Shown piece by piece: positions 1 to 5,501 of a stretch of DNA of 5,501 nt (position 1 is the first letter of the stretch; each line of letters opens with the position of its first letter). The position numbers were made by a program, and so were the translations under genes. The notes beneath the pieces are model-generated. The model saw only the letters and a list, made by a program, of their open reading frames with translations. It was not told the origin of the DNA and made no database searches. Origin of the DNA: an uncultured Flavihumibacter sp. (GTDB lineage: Bacteria > Bacteroidota > Bacteroidia > Chitinophagales > Chitinophagaceae); contig CAMLPA010000253.1 in assembly GCA_946481605.1 (NCBI GenBank), forward strand, positions 1-5,501, in the 5' to 3' direction.

Positions 1-3000
1 GGATCGTGGTGGTGGGAAGCCGGTATTCCACCTGTGTATAATCCACTTTCAGCATAGCATCTGTTAAGGTCACCGGACCTGTGTAAACCAGGTTGTCGCC
101 CGTCCCTCTTATTCTCAGTTTACCCGTTGCTTTCCCTTCAATTTTACTGAAGATACCGGTCAGGTATTGCTGCAGGAGATTCACCCTGGTGTTCCGCACA
201 TCCGCGAGGACATCGATCTCTTGCTGCGTGGTATCTTTTGTATTTACGGAGCCTGAAATATCGAAAGTATAATCTTTGTTATCTGCTTCCGCGAGGAAGT
301 TGATCTTTCCTGATTGCAGCATGTAGTTCGCGTTGCCGCGGATGTTCCCGATAGAGTCGTTGTCCAGTCTGAATTGCTCAATCGTCAAATCTGTTTCTGC
401 GGAAAGCTTTCCGAAGGGATCAGCAACCCGCACTGTGCCATGGAGAATACCTTCCAATCGGTTGCTGGTTATAAAGAAAGGCGCGAAGTCTCCGATATTG
501 ATGTTGGCCAGATCAACACGGAGATCGTTGGTATAGCCGATGTCGGAAGGTTCAGTAGATACGGTGATTTCCTGCAGGTCCTGGTAGATGCGCAGGTTGC
601 TGGAATTGAGCTGGTTCTTCCGGAGGATCAGTTCACCGTTCCGGTCGATGGCCCATGTTTTTCCATTGATATCGAAGTTGGATGCGTTGAAAACGATTTG
701 CACGCCATCAGATAAAGTGATCACTTTGGCACTGATGTTCGCGGTGTTGAAAGTCTGGTTGGCCGTGGCTTTTATTGCAATGTTGGAAGTGTCGTTCCTG
801 GAAGCGATGGTGATGCTGGTTTCAGGGAAATAGAGGCTATCGTTTACTACTGTGTTGCCGATTACCGTGTGCAGGTTCAATGCATTCAGGTCACCGTTTC
901 CTTTCAATACCAATCCTGAAAAACCGACATCTCCGATGTTGAAAGATGGAATATCTGCATCAAGGGTAAAGATTTTTTGTGCCGAATTGATCCTGCCGCT
1001 GAAAGCGCTGTTGTCGAACCCGGAAATACCGAGATCAAGTAAGGAGATGTATTCATCCACGCTTTTTGTTTTCACTACAAAACTGAAATCCTCATCGGTG
1101 CTCAGGCGTTTGGGCGCTTTTACATAGCTGGGGTAATAGATGCTCAGGAACTGTGAGACCGCGGCAGGCATATCGCGTACGGAGTATTTGCCCACGATGG
1201 CCGCATCCAGTTCATTGCTTTTCAGCACAAGTGTTTTGTAATCGTCGATGATCCTTGAACTGAGGTTGAGGGAATCAAAAGAAATTCTTTTACCGGAAAT
1301 ATAAGCGGAGGCGTTGTAGATACGGGCTTCTCCGAGGAAGTTGTCGATATCATCTCCTTCGAAATTGAGGGCGAATGAGCCGGTGAAATCGAATGGTTTG
1401 CGGGAGAAACCGAGTTTTTTGAGGTCTGCTTTTTGCACGAGCGCGTCGAAATCAAACCGGGGTATCTTGTTGCTGAAATCCACCAGTCCGTTGAGGTGGA
1501 ACACGAGGTTACTGTCCAGCGATTGTATCCATCCGTTGAACTTTTTCCTGCTCAGTGTTCCTTTCGCTGCGATATCCGTATACGTATATCCGTTAGCTTC
1601 GAGCGATTGGATTTTTGCGTCGAGGTCAGCATTGATGTTTTTGAGTTCGAAATCTGTTCCTTTCAGTTTGGAAGAAAAACTAATCGTTCCGAGCTGCGGT
1701 ACATTGAGGAACTTTCCGATATGGAAAGCATTTGCGCTAAGGTTACCGGAATACCGTGCCATGCTGTTCTCCGGCAACTTCATATTTACGTCGGAAGTAA
1801 TGGAGCCGAGATTGGTACGAATGGTGCCATACGTTACAAAATCCCGGATAAACCCGGTGAAATTGCCCTGGAACTGCAGCCATTCTATGGATTGAATGTT
1901 GGGTTGTGTGATCGTCTTTAGTTGTGGAACGATCAGCATCGCATCTTCCGAAGTGGTCCGGAAATCCCTTGCTTTGAAATCGATATAGGTTCTTTCGATG
2001 TAGGGCAATCCTGAAATGGTAAGGTCCCCGTTCAGCGAAGTGTTTTTCCCTGCTTCTACGAGGAGATTGCGTCCCTTAAGGTTTTCTATTCGGCCTGAAA
2101 CATTGCCGGATACTTTGATTTTCTTCTTCCACGACTTTAGTTCCGGGGCGAAGTAGGCGATATCGTCGCTGTCGATCACGGCATCTTCAAAATCACCGGT
2201 TAAACGAACCCTTCTTTCGAAGTCGATCATATCGTCGTTGAAGTTTTCGTATTCCATGGCGAAATAGTTCTTCAGCCTGCTTTTCGGGGTCCTGATGTCC
2301 AGGTTACTGAAGAACATGCCTTTGGGGAAGAACTTAATGTCGGCCCTTAGCGTGTCCACGGTAAAGCCCGACCTTTCTTCGAAATGAAGGGCCGCTTTTC
2401 CCGAAATGGTATCCTGTTCCCATTTGAAGTTCCTGAAACGTCCGCTGATGGTGGTGAAATGGATGTGGTTGGGATCGAAGGAGGCGTACACACCGCGTTC
2501 CGTGCGCAGGTCATGTTTGAACTGGCCTTCCCGCAAACCGAGGTTGGCGACTTTAATCAACCAGTTATCGGGGTTCCATTGGAGTTCATCGGGATTGGCT
2601 TGCGTATCGTTTCTTTTCGGCCTGAGGCTGTCGGGACGGAGCCCATCGTATTGGTAAACGCTGAAAAAAGGGTTGCGGAGAATGAGCGAGTTGATATCGA
2701 TGATGCGTTTCGCGAAGCTGATTTCCCTGGCGTTCATTTCCATGGAAGCGAGCCTGGCAGTGAGGTCCTCCCCGCGCCATTCGTCCTTTTGGATGATGGT
2801 GGTATTGGTGAGGTCTATCTCGCGGATATCCAGTTGAATGTTCTTTTTCTTTTTGTTTTTTGGGGAAGGGGCGGAGCCAAAATAGTTGGCGATGAACTGG
2901 TAGTTCCAGGTACTGTCTTTCCGGTGGAGGTAAATACTGGCGTTATCGAGCCCAATGTATTTCAGTTCTATATTGCTTCTTACGAAGAACCAGTCGGTGA

Positions 3001-3265
3001 TGTTTACTTTGAGTGTTCCGGCATACAACAGGGTATCCCGGTGCTGGTCCTCAATCAGTGTACCTTCCAGCAGCATTCTGTTGAACAGGGCGAAATCCAC
3101 TTTTTTGATGGAAACATTGGTCTTCAGGTCTTTTGAAAGGCGGTGCGTTACTTTGCCTACGAGCCAGTTCTGGACAGGGGTGGTTTGTACAAGTCCCCAG
3201 GCCAGGATCAGCAGGAGAATCAGAACCAGAAAGGTCCGCAGCAGGAAAGTAAAAAAGCGCTTCAG
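1..3265 (-). CDS. TamB-like (DUF490/AsmA-type) translocation/assembly module protein, C-terminus off the left edge
   Basis: Seen: the minus strand is open without a stop from 3358 to the window edge. Counting from a CTG at 3265, 1,088 residues are visible. The protein starts MKRFFTFLLRTF, followed by a hydrophobic anchor at residues ~12-26. Then come TTPVQNWLVGKVTHRLS and a VSIKKVDF...LLEGTLIEDQ...DTLLYAG stretch, the usual opening of Bacteroidota TamB/AsmA-like proteins. A lysine-rich linker lies at 135-142 and NPFFSVYQYDG at 198-208. The rest is beta-strand-rich sequence with repeated phrases such as NGYTYTDIAAKGTL and FEGDDIDNFLGEA. GKLRIRGTG...LKVDYTQVEYRL (1048-1083) looks like the beginning of the C-terminal TamB domain. 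Family knowledge: such proteins span the periplasm from an inner-membrane anchor as a lipid-conducting beta-groove and serve outer-membrane assembly or phospholipid transport; Bacteroidota members usually have ~1,400-1,800 residues, so several hundred are off-window. The start is uncertain: TTG codons at 3328, 3322 and 3316 are in frame, but the CTG fits the promoter and ribosome site better. The family call is firm; the substrate is not known. Confidence 0.9.
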   Translation of the reverse strand, partial: MKRFFTFLLRTFLVLILLLILAWGLVQTTPVQNWLVGKVTHRLSKDLKTNVSIKKVDFALFNRMLLEGTLIEDQHRDTLLYAGTLKVNITDWFFVRSNIELKYIGLDNASIYLHRKDSTWNYQFIANYFGSAPSPKNKKKKNIQLDIREIDLTNTTIIQKDEWRGEDLTARLASMEMNAREISFAKRIIDINSLILRNPFFSVYQYDGLRPDSLRPKRNDTQANPDELQWNPDNWLIKVANLGLREGQFKHDLRTERGVYASFDPNHIHFTTISGRFRNFKWEQDTISGKAALHFEERSGFTVDTLRADIKFFPKGMFFSNLDIRTPKSRLKNYFAMEYENFNDDMIDFERRVRLTGDFEDAVIDSDDIAYFAPELKSWKKKIKVSGNVSGRIENLKGRNLLVEAGKNTSLNGDLTISGLPYIERTYIDFKARDFRTTSEDAMLIVPQLKTITQPNIQSIEWLQFQGNFTGFIRDFVTYGTIRTNLGSITSDVNMKLPENSMARYSGNLSANAFHIGKFLNVPQLGTISFSSKLKGTDFELKNINADLDAKIQSLEANGYTYTDIAAKGTLSRKKFNGWIQSLDSNLVFHLNGLVDFSNKIPRFDFDALVQKADLKKLGFSRKPFDFTGSFALNFEGDDIDNFLGEARIYNASAYISGKRISFDSLNLSSRIIDDYKTLVLKSNELDAAIVGKYSVRDMPAAVSQFLSIYYPSYVKAPKRLSTDEDFSFVVKTKSVDEYISLLDLGISGFDNSAFSGRINSAQKIFTLDADIPSFNIGDVGFSGLVLKGNGDLNALNLHTVIGNTVVNDSLYFPETSITIASRNDTSNIAIKATANQTFNTANISAKVITLSDGVQIVFNASNFDINGKTWAIDRNGELILRKNQLNSSNLRIYQDLQEITVSTEPSDIGYTNDLRVDLANINIGDFAPFFITSNRLEGILHGTVRVADPFGKLSAETDLTIEQFRLDNDSIGNIRGNANYMLQSGKINFLAEADNKDYTFDISGSVNTKDTTQQEIDVLADVRNTRVNLLQQYLTGIFSKIEGKATGKLRIRGTGDNLVYTGPVTLTDAMLKVDYTQVEYRLPTTTI

Positions 3266-3276
3266 GAAATTACCTC
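3263..3276 (-). promoter_or_regulatory. Ribosome-binding site and apparent CTG start of the TamB-like gene
   Basis: On the minus strand GAGGT (3276-3272) is followed, after GAGG, by seven bases and then CTG (3265-3263), which is in frame with the TamB-like protein. This is the only Shine-Dalgarno-like sequence at proper spacing near the N-terminus, and the protein read from it (M-K-R-F-F, then a membrane anchor) looks like a natural start. No in-frame ATG, GTG or TTG occurs between 3313 and the membrane anchor. The alternatives are a TTG at 3316, which adds 17 residues and lies upstream of the predicted transcription start, or a sequencing difference that hides an ATG. Confidence 0.5.
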
Positions 3277-3300
3277 GATTGATGTGTAAAAATAGGTAAA

Positions 3301-3329
3301 CAAACCTACGTGGCAAATTCAATACCAAA
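3301..3329 (-). promoter_or_regulatory. Bacteroidota-type promoter for the TamB-like gene
   Basis: The minus strand carries TTTG at 3329-3326 and, 17 bases further on, TAGGTTTG at 3308-3301. The second is an exact match to the Bacteroidota -7 box TAnnTTTG, and the spacing lies within the range known for the -33/-7 pair. Transcription would start near 3294-3296, about 30 bases before the CTG at 3265. This makes the upstream TTG codons unlikely starts. Such promoters are read by the housekeeping SigA of this phylum. The match is short, so it could be chance, but position and orientation fit. Confidence 0.55.
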
Positions 3330-3369
3330 GAGATAGGAAGTATTTCATCCCTTTTAATTTAACAGAAAC

Positions 3370-3396
3370 TTTGAATGGTGTTTTTGGGTAGCTTGC
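3370..3396 (+). promoter_or_regulatory. Weak candidate promoter for the asparaginase gene
   Basis: TTTG at 3370-3373 is followed 15 bases later by TAGCTTGC at 3389-3396, an imperfect version of TAnnTTTG. Transcription would begin about 10-13 bases before the ATG at 3415, giving a very short leader. No Shine-Dalgarno sequence precedes that ATG, which is common in Bacteroidota. The spacing is shorter than usual and the -7 box has mismatches, so this is only a candidate. It is the best plus-strand match I found in the divergent spacer, and it does not overlap the minus-strand promoter. Confidence 0.25.
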
Positions 3397-3414
3397 GGTA
3401 GAAAACCTGCGCCA

Positions 3415-4443
3415 ATGAGAATTCTGCTATTGCTGCTGCTCGCTATTCATACCGGGGCTTCATCCCAGACAACAACTTCTGCTTCCCGTTATGTGCTGGT
3501 GATTCATGGTGGCGCCGGCACTATCCTGAAAAGTTCGATGACGCCCGAGGCGGAAGTCGCTTACCATGCAGCATTGAAAGCAGCTTTGGCCGCGGGTGAA
3601 GCTATTCTGAAAAATAACGGCACCGCATTGGATGCCGTGGAAGCCGCCGTACGGGTGATGGAAGACAACCCGCTTTTCAACGCTGGTAAAGGCGCGGTAT
3701 TCACCAACGATGGCCGCAACGAACTGGACGCTGCCATCATGGATGGTAAGACGTTAGGAGCAGGTTCAGTGGCGGGTGTTACTACCATTAAGAACCCGAT
3801 CACAGCAGCACGCGCGGTAATGGAGCACAGTCAGCATGTGATGCTTACCGGAAAAGGGGCGGAAACTTTCGCCGCAGAAAAGAAGCTGGAGATCGTGCCC
3901 CCATCTTACTTCTATACGGAATCCCGCTGGAAAGGATTGCTGAAGTTGAAAAAAGAAGATTCGCTCAAAACGACACTCGACCACAACGAAAAGCAGGAAG
4001 CTGCCATACGCCAGCCCGGCAATCGCGACCATAAATATGGAACGGTAGGCGCCGTTGCCCTGGACCTTCACGGTAACCTTGCAGCGGCAACCTCCACCGG
4101 GGGGATGACCAACAAAAAGTACGGCAGGGTAGGCGATGCGCCCATTATAGGCGCAGGTACTTACGCCAACAACGCCACCTGCGCTATCAGTTGCACCGGC
4201 TGGGGCGAATACTTTATCCGCCTGGTAATGGCCAAATCAATAAGTGATATGATGGAGTATGGAAAGATGCCCCTTTCAAACGCCGCCAATGAAATGATCC
4301 ACAACAAGCTGCCCCAACTCGGCGGCGATGGTGGACTGATTGCCGTAGATCACAACGGGAACATTACCATGCCCTTCAATACCGCAGGCATGTACAGGGG
4401 CTATGTGAAAGATGGAAAGGTGGTGACGGAAATTTACAAGTAA
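3415..4443 (+). CDS. Exported isoaspartyl peptidase/L-asparaginase (plant-type, Ntn-hydrolase)
   Basis: A complete 342-residue protein of the E. coli IaaA / human ASRGL1 family, which hydrolyses L-asparagine and beta-aspartyl (isoaspartyl) dipeptides. Residues 1-17 form a signal peptide (MR, seven leucines, then AIHTGASS) with likely cleavage before Gln18, so it should act in the periplasm or outside the cell. VIHGGAG (29-35) and LFNAGKGAVFT (87-97, the sodium-loop region) mark the alpha subunit. A variable linker covers about 160-208. The precursor should cut itself between Gly209 and Thr210, making Thr210 the N-terminal nucleophile of a 133-residue beta subunit. Thr228 (STGG), Arg238 and Asp241 (GRVGD), Thr261 and Gly264 (CTGWGE) match the family's active-site and substrate-binding residues (E. 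coli Thr179, Thr197, Arg207, Asp210, Thr230, Gly233). Trp263 replaces the more usual Thr, His or Tyr. The gene diverges from the TamB-like gene and converges on the deiminase gene, so it is probably transcribed alone. Which substrate it prefers cannot be told from sequence. Confidence 0.95.
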   Translation: MRILLLLLLAIHTGASSQTTTSASRYVLVIHGGAGTILKSSMTPEAEVAYHAALKAALAAGEAILKNNGTALDAVEAAVRVMEDNPLFNAGKGAVFTNDGRNELDAAIMDGKTLGAGSVAGVTTIKNPITAARAVMEHSQHVMLTGKGAETFAAEKKLEIVPPSYFYTESRWKGLLKLKKEDSLKTTLDHNEKQEAAIRQPGNRDHKYGTVGAVALDLHGNLAAATSTGGMTNKKYGRVGDAPIIGAGTYANNATCAISCTGWGEYFIRLVMAKSISDMMEYGKMPLSNAANEMIHNKLPQLGGDGGLIAVDHNGNITMPFNTAGMYRGYVKDGKVVTEIYK

Positions 4444-4457
4444 GCAATTTTGAGTTT

Positions 4458-4572
4458 TGGATTTTGAATGATGGATTAGGGACGCTGAGGCGCAACCCTC
4501 CTAACTAAATTCAGAACTGGATGACTTTTCAGCTACCCAATCCAAAATCCAACATTCATCATTCAAAATCTA
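4458..4572. repeat. Long imperfect inverted repeat between convergent genes
   Basis: ATTTTGAATGATG at 4461-4473 is matched by its exact reverse complement at 4557-4569. Counting G-U pairs, the stem extends to 19 pairs (4458-4476 with 4554-4572), with a 77-base loop. A second, competing pairing exists: TTGGATTTTG at 4457-4466 with its exact complement at 4543-4552, because each arm repeats the ATTTTG-type phrase. GGATT (4473-4477) can also pair with AATCC (4539-4543), followed by GGG/CCC after one bulged base. The right arm ends on the stop codon of the deiminase gene. The position suits a two-way transcription end or messenger-stabilising structure, or a dispersed intergenic repeat of the short-palindrome kind. 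There is no clear run of T after the stem, so a classic intrinsic terminator is not established. Confidence 0.6.
4478..4499. terminator. Small GC hairpin at the core of the inverted repeat; possible terminator element
   Basis: Inside the loop of the larger repeat, AGGG (4478-4481) pairs with CCCT (4496-4499) and CGC (4483-4485) with GCG (4490-4492) around a TGAG tetraloop, with a small internal bulge. It is the only GC-rich part of the AT-rich spacer between the convergent genes. It could help stop transcription from either side, but the stem is short and no T-run follows, so this is tentative. Confidence 0.25.
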
Positions 4573-5501
4573 CTCCGGCTCCTGCTGGCTCAAACAGTGG
4601 AAACTTCCCAATCCCCAGATGATTTCGGTGGAATCGATGCCAACTACTTCACGTGAAGGAAATGCTTCCTGGATGATCTGTAATGCCTTGTCGTCCATCT
4701 TGCTCCTGTAGGTGGGAACGATCACCGATTTGTTCGCGATATAAAAATTCGCGTAGGAAGCCGGTAAACGCTGGTCATCGTACACTACCGCTTCGGGCAT
4801 CGGCAGTTCAATGATGTTCAGTTGTTTGCCATTAAGCAAACGCATTTTTTTGAGTTGACCCAGGTTGTGCTGCAGCAACGCGTAATTCTCATCGTTATGA
4901 TCCGTTTCCACTACGGTGAGCACGGTATCTTCATTCACGAAACGGATGGTATCATCAATATGACCATCGGTATCATCGCCCACGATGCCTTCATCCACCC
5001 AGAGGATTTGTTCAGCGCCATAGTAGTCGCGCAGGTAGGTTTCGATCTGTTCCTGGTTCAGGTGCGGGTTCCTGTTAGGGTTCAGCAAACAGGCGGTGGA
5101 GGTGAGGATTGTTCCTGCACCGTTGAATTCCACTGAACCACCTTCCATCACGATACCGGGATGAAAAACAGGCAGGTTGAAATGTTCGCCTATTTTCGTG
5201 GGGATCACATCGTCCAGGTCGAACGGCGGATATTTCCCGCCCCACGCGTTATAGCCCCAGTCTACAATCGCTTTCTTATGTTCTGCATTTGGATTGAGCA
5301 GGAAGGCCGGGCCATGGTCCCTGCACCAGGCGTCGTTGGTAGGGAAATGGTAAAACGAAACCTTTGAAAGGTCCGCGCCAGCTTTTTCGATATACGAGAG
5401 GGCGAAAGCTTCCATTTTCGCGTCGCTCACGTTGATGCGCACCAACTCACTTTCGGCCAGTTTGGCGATAAACTGCGCGTAATAGGGGTAGATCGCGTCT
5501 A
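4570..5501 (-). CDS. Agmatine deiminase family protein (peptidyl-arginine deiminase-like fold), N-terminus off the right edge
   Basis: The last 309 residues are present, ending at TAG 4572-4570. The frame stays open to the right edge, beginning DAIYPYYAQFIAKLAE. Family members have ~340-370 residues, so a few dozen, including the W-x-P-H-type opening, are missing. Guanidine-modifying active-site landmarks, in window numbering: WCRDHGP with Asp61; MEGGSVEFNG at 118-127; TDGHIDD with His180 and Asp182; and FHCLSQQ near the end with the nucleophile Cys302 (codon 4596-4594). These match the Asp, His-x-Asp and Cys set of agmatine deiminase and of Porphyromonas PPAD. Agmatine deiminase converts agmatine to N-carbamoylputrescine and ammonia, a step from arginine to putrescine. 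No export signal or PPAD-type extra domains are visible in this part, so a cytoplasmic agmatine deiminase is more likely than a secreted peptidyl-arginine deiminase. The usual partner, N-carbamoylputrescine amidohydrolase, may lie beyond the right edge. The promoter and true start are not visible; the TTG at 5445 is internal. Confidence 0.92.
   Translation of the reverse strand, partial: DAIYPYYAQFIAKLAESELVRINVSDAKMEAFALSYIEKAGADLSKVSFYHFPTNDAWCRDHGPAFLLNPNAEHKKAIVDWGYNAWGGKYPPFDLDDVIPTKIGEHFNLPVFHPGIVMEGGSVEFNGAGTILTSTACLLNPNRNPHLNQEQIETYLRDYYGAEQILWVDEGIVGDDTDGHIDDTIRFVNEDTVLTVVETDHNDENYALLQHNLGQLKKMRLLNGKQLNIIELPMPEAVVYDDQRLPASYANFYIANKSVIVPTYRSKMDDKALQIIQEAFPSREVVGIDSTEIIWGLGSFHCLSQQEPE

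Noticed and set aside
2845..2870. A-rich run inside the TamB-like gene as a slippage or frameshift site
   Set aside because: The frame is intact on both sides and the run encodes a plausible lysine-rich linker (residues 135-142); no alternative downstream frame is supported.
2384..3136. Long plus-strand open frame of 250 codons, and others at 314-715, 1341-1895 and 1433-1921
   Set aside because: They lie opposite the continuous TamB-like coding frame, overlap one another in different frames, and their translations show no recognisable domain. They are antisense shadows of a long gene.
3314..3316. TTG as start of the TamB-like gene
   Set aside because: It is in frame, but it lacks a Shine-Dalgarno sequence at proper spacing, lies within the predicted promoter, and adds a basic 17-residue extension before an already good N-terminus. 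Kept as the main alternative to the CTG.
3319..3348. Minus-strand ATG mini-frame of nine codons upstream of the TamB-like gene, possible leader peptide
   Set aside because: It overlaps the -33 box of the better promoter and would lie before the predicted transcript start. Its purine-rich stretch directly abuts the ATG, too close for a ribosome site.
3561..4071. Minus-strand open frames opposite the asparaginase gene (80 and 101 codons)
   Set aside because: They are antisense to a complete, well-conserved enzyme, overlap each other and have no recognisable features.
5443..5445. TTG at 5445 as start of the deiminase
   Set aside because: The frame continues upstream to the window edge with family-like sequence (YPYYAQFIAKLAESE), so the true start is off-window.

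Overview
The window reads as ordinary chromosomal DNA from a Bacteroidota bacterium, most likely Chitinophagaceae or a close relative. This is inferred from the long Bacteroidota-style TamB/AsmA-like protein, a TAnnTTTG-type promoter, weak Shine-Dalgarno usage, and a signal peptide that appears to be cut just before a glutamine. Moderate GC and even codon use give no sign of recent transfer. I see no phage, transposon, CRISPR, tRNA or rRNA sequence.

Layout. (1) About 1-3265, minus strand: the first ~1,090 codons of a very long TamB-like translocation/assembly-module protein, whose C-terminal part runs off the left edge. No ATG, GTG or TTG start sits where the protein should begin; a CTG with a well-placed GAGGT does. 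(2) 3266-3414: a short divergent intergenic region with a good Bacteroidota promoter for the TamB-like gene and a weaker candidate for the next gene. (3) 3415-4443, plus strand: an exported, plant-type (Ntn-hydrolase) isoaspartyl peptidase/L-asparaginase, complete and with all expected catalytic residues. (4) 4444-4569: a convergent intergenic region filled by a long imperfect inverted repeat with a small GC hairpin at its core. (5) 4570-5501, minus strand: an agmatine deiminase-family enzyme that lacks only its N-terminus, which lies off the right edge.

Functionally the TamB-like protein belongs to envelope biogenesis. The two enzymes both release ammonia from nitrogen-rich small molecules or damaged peptides (isoaspartyl peptides or asparagine; agmatine). 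They converge and are not an operon, so a shared role is only a weak inference. No novel defence or mobile system is visible. The points most worth checking are the apparent CUG start of the TamB-like gene, the two-arm repeat between the convergent genes, and the glutamine after the predicted signal cleavage site of the asparaginase.
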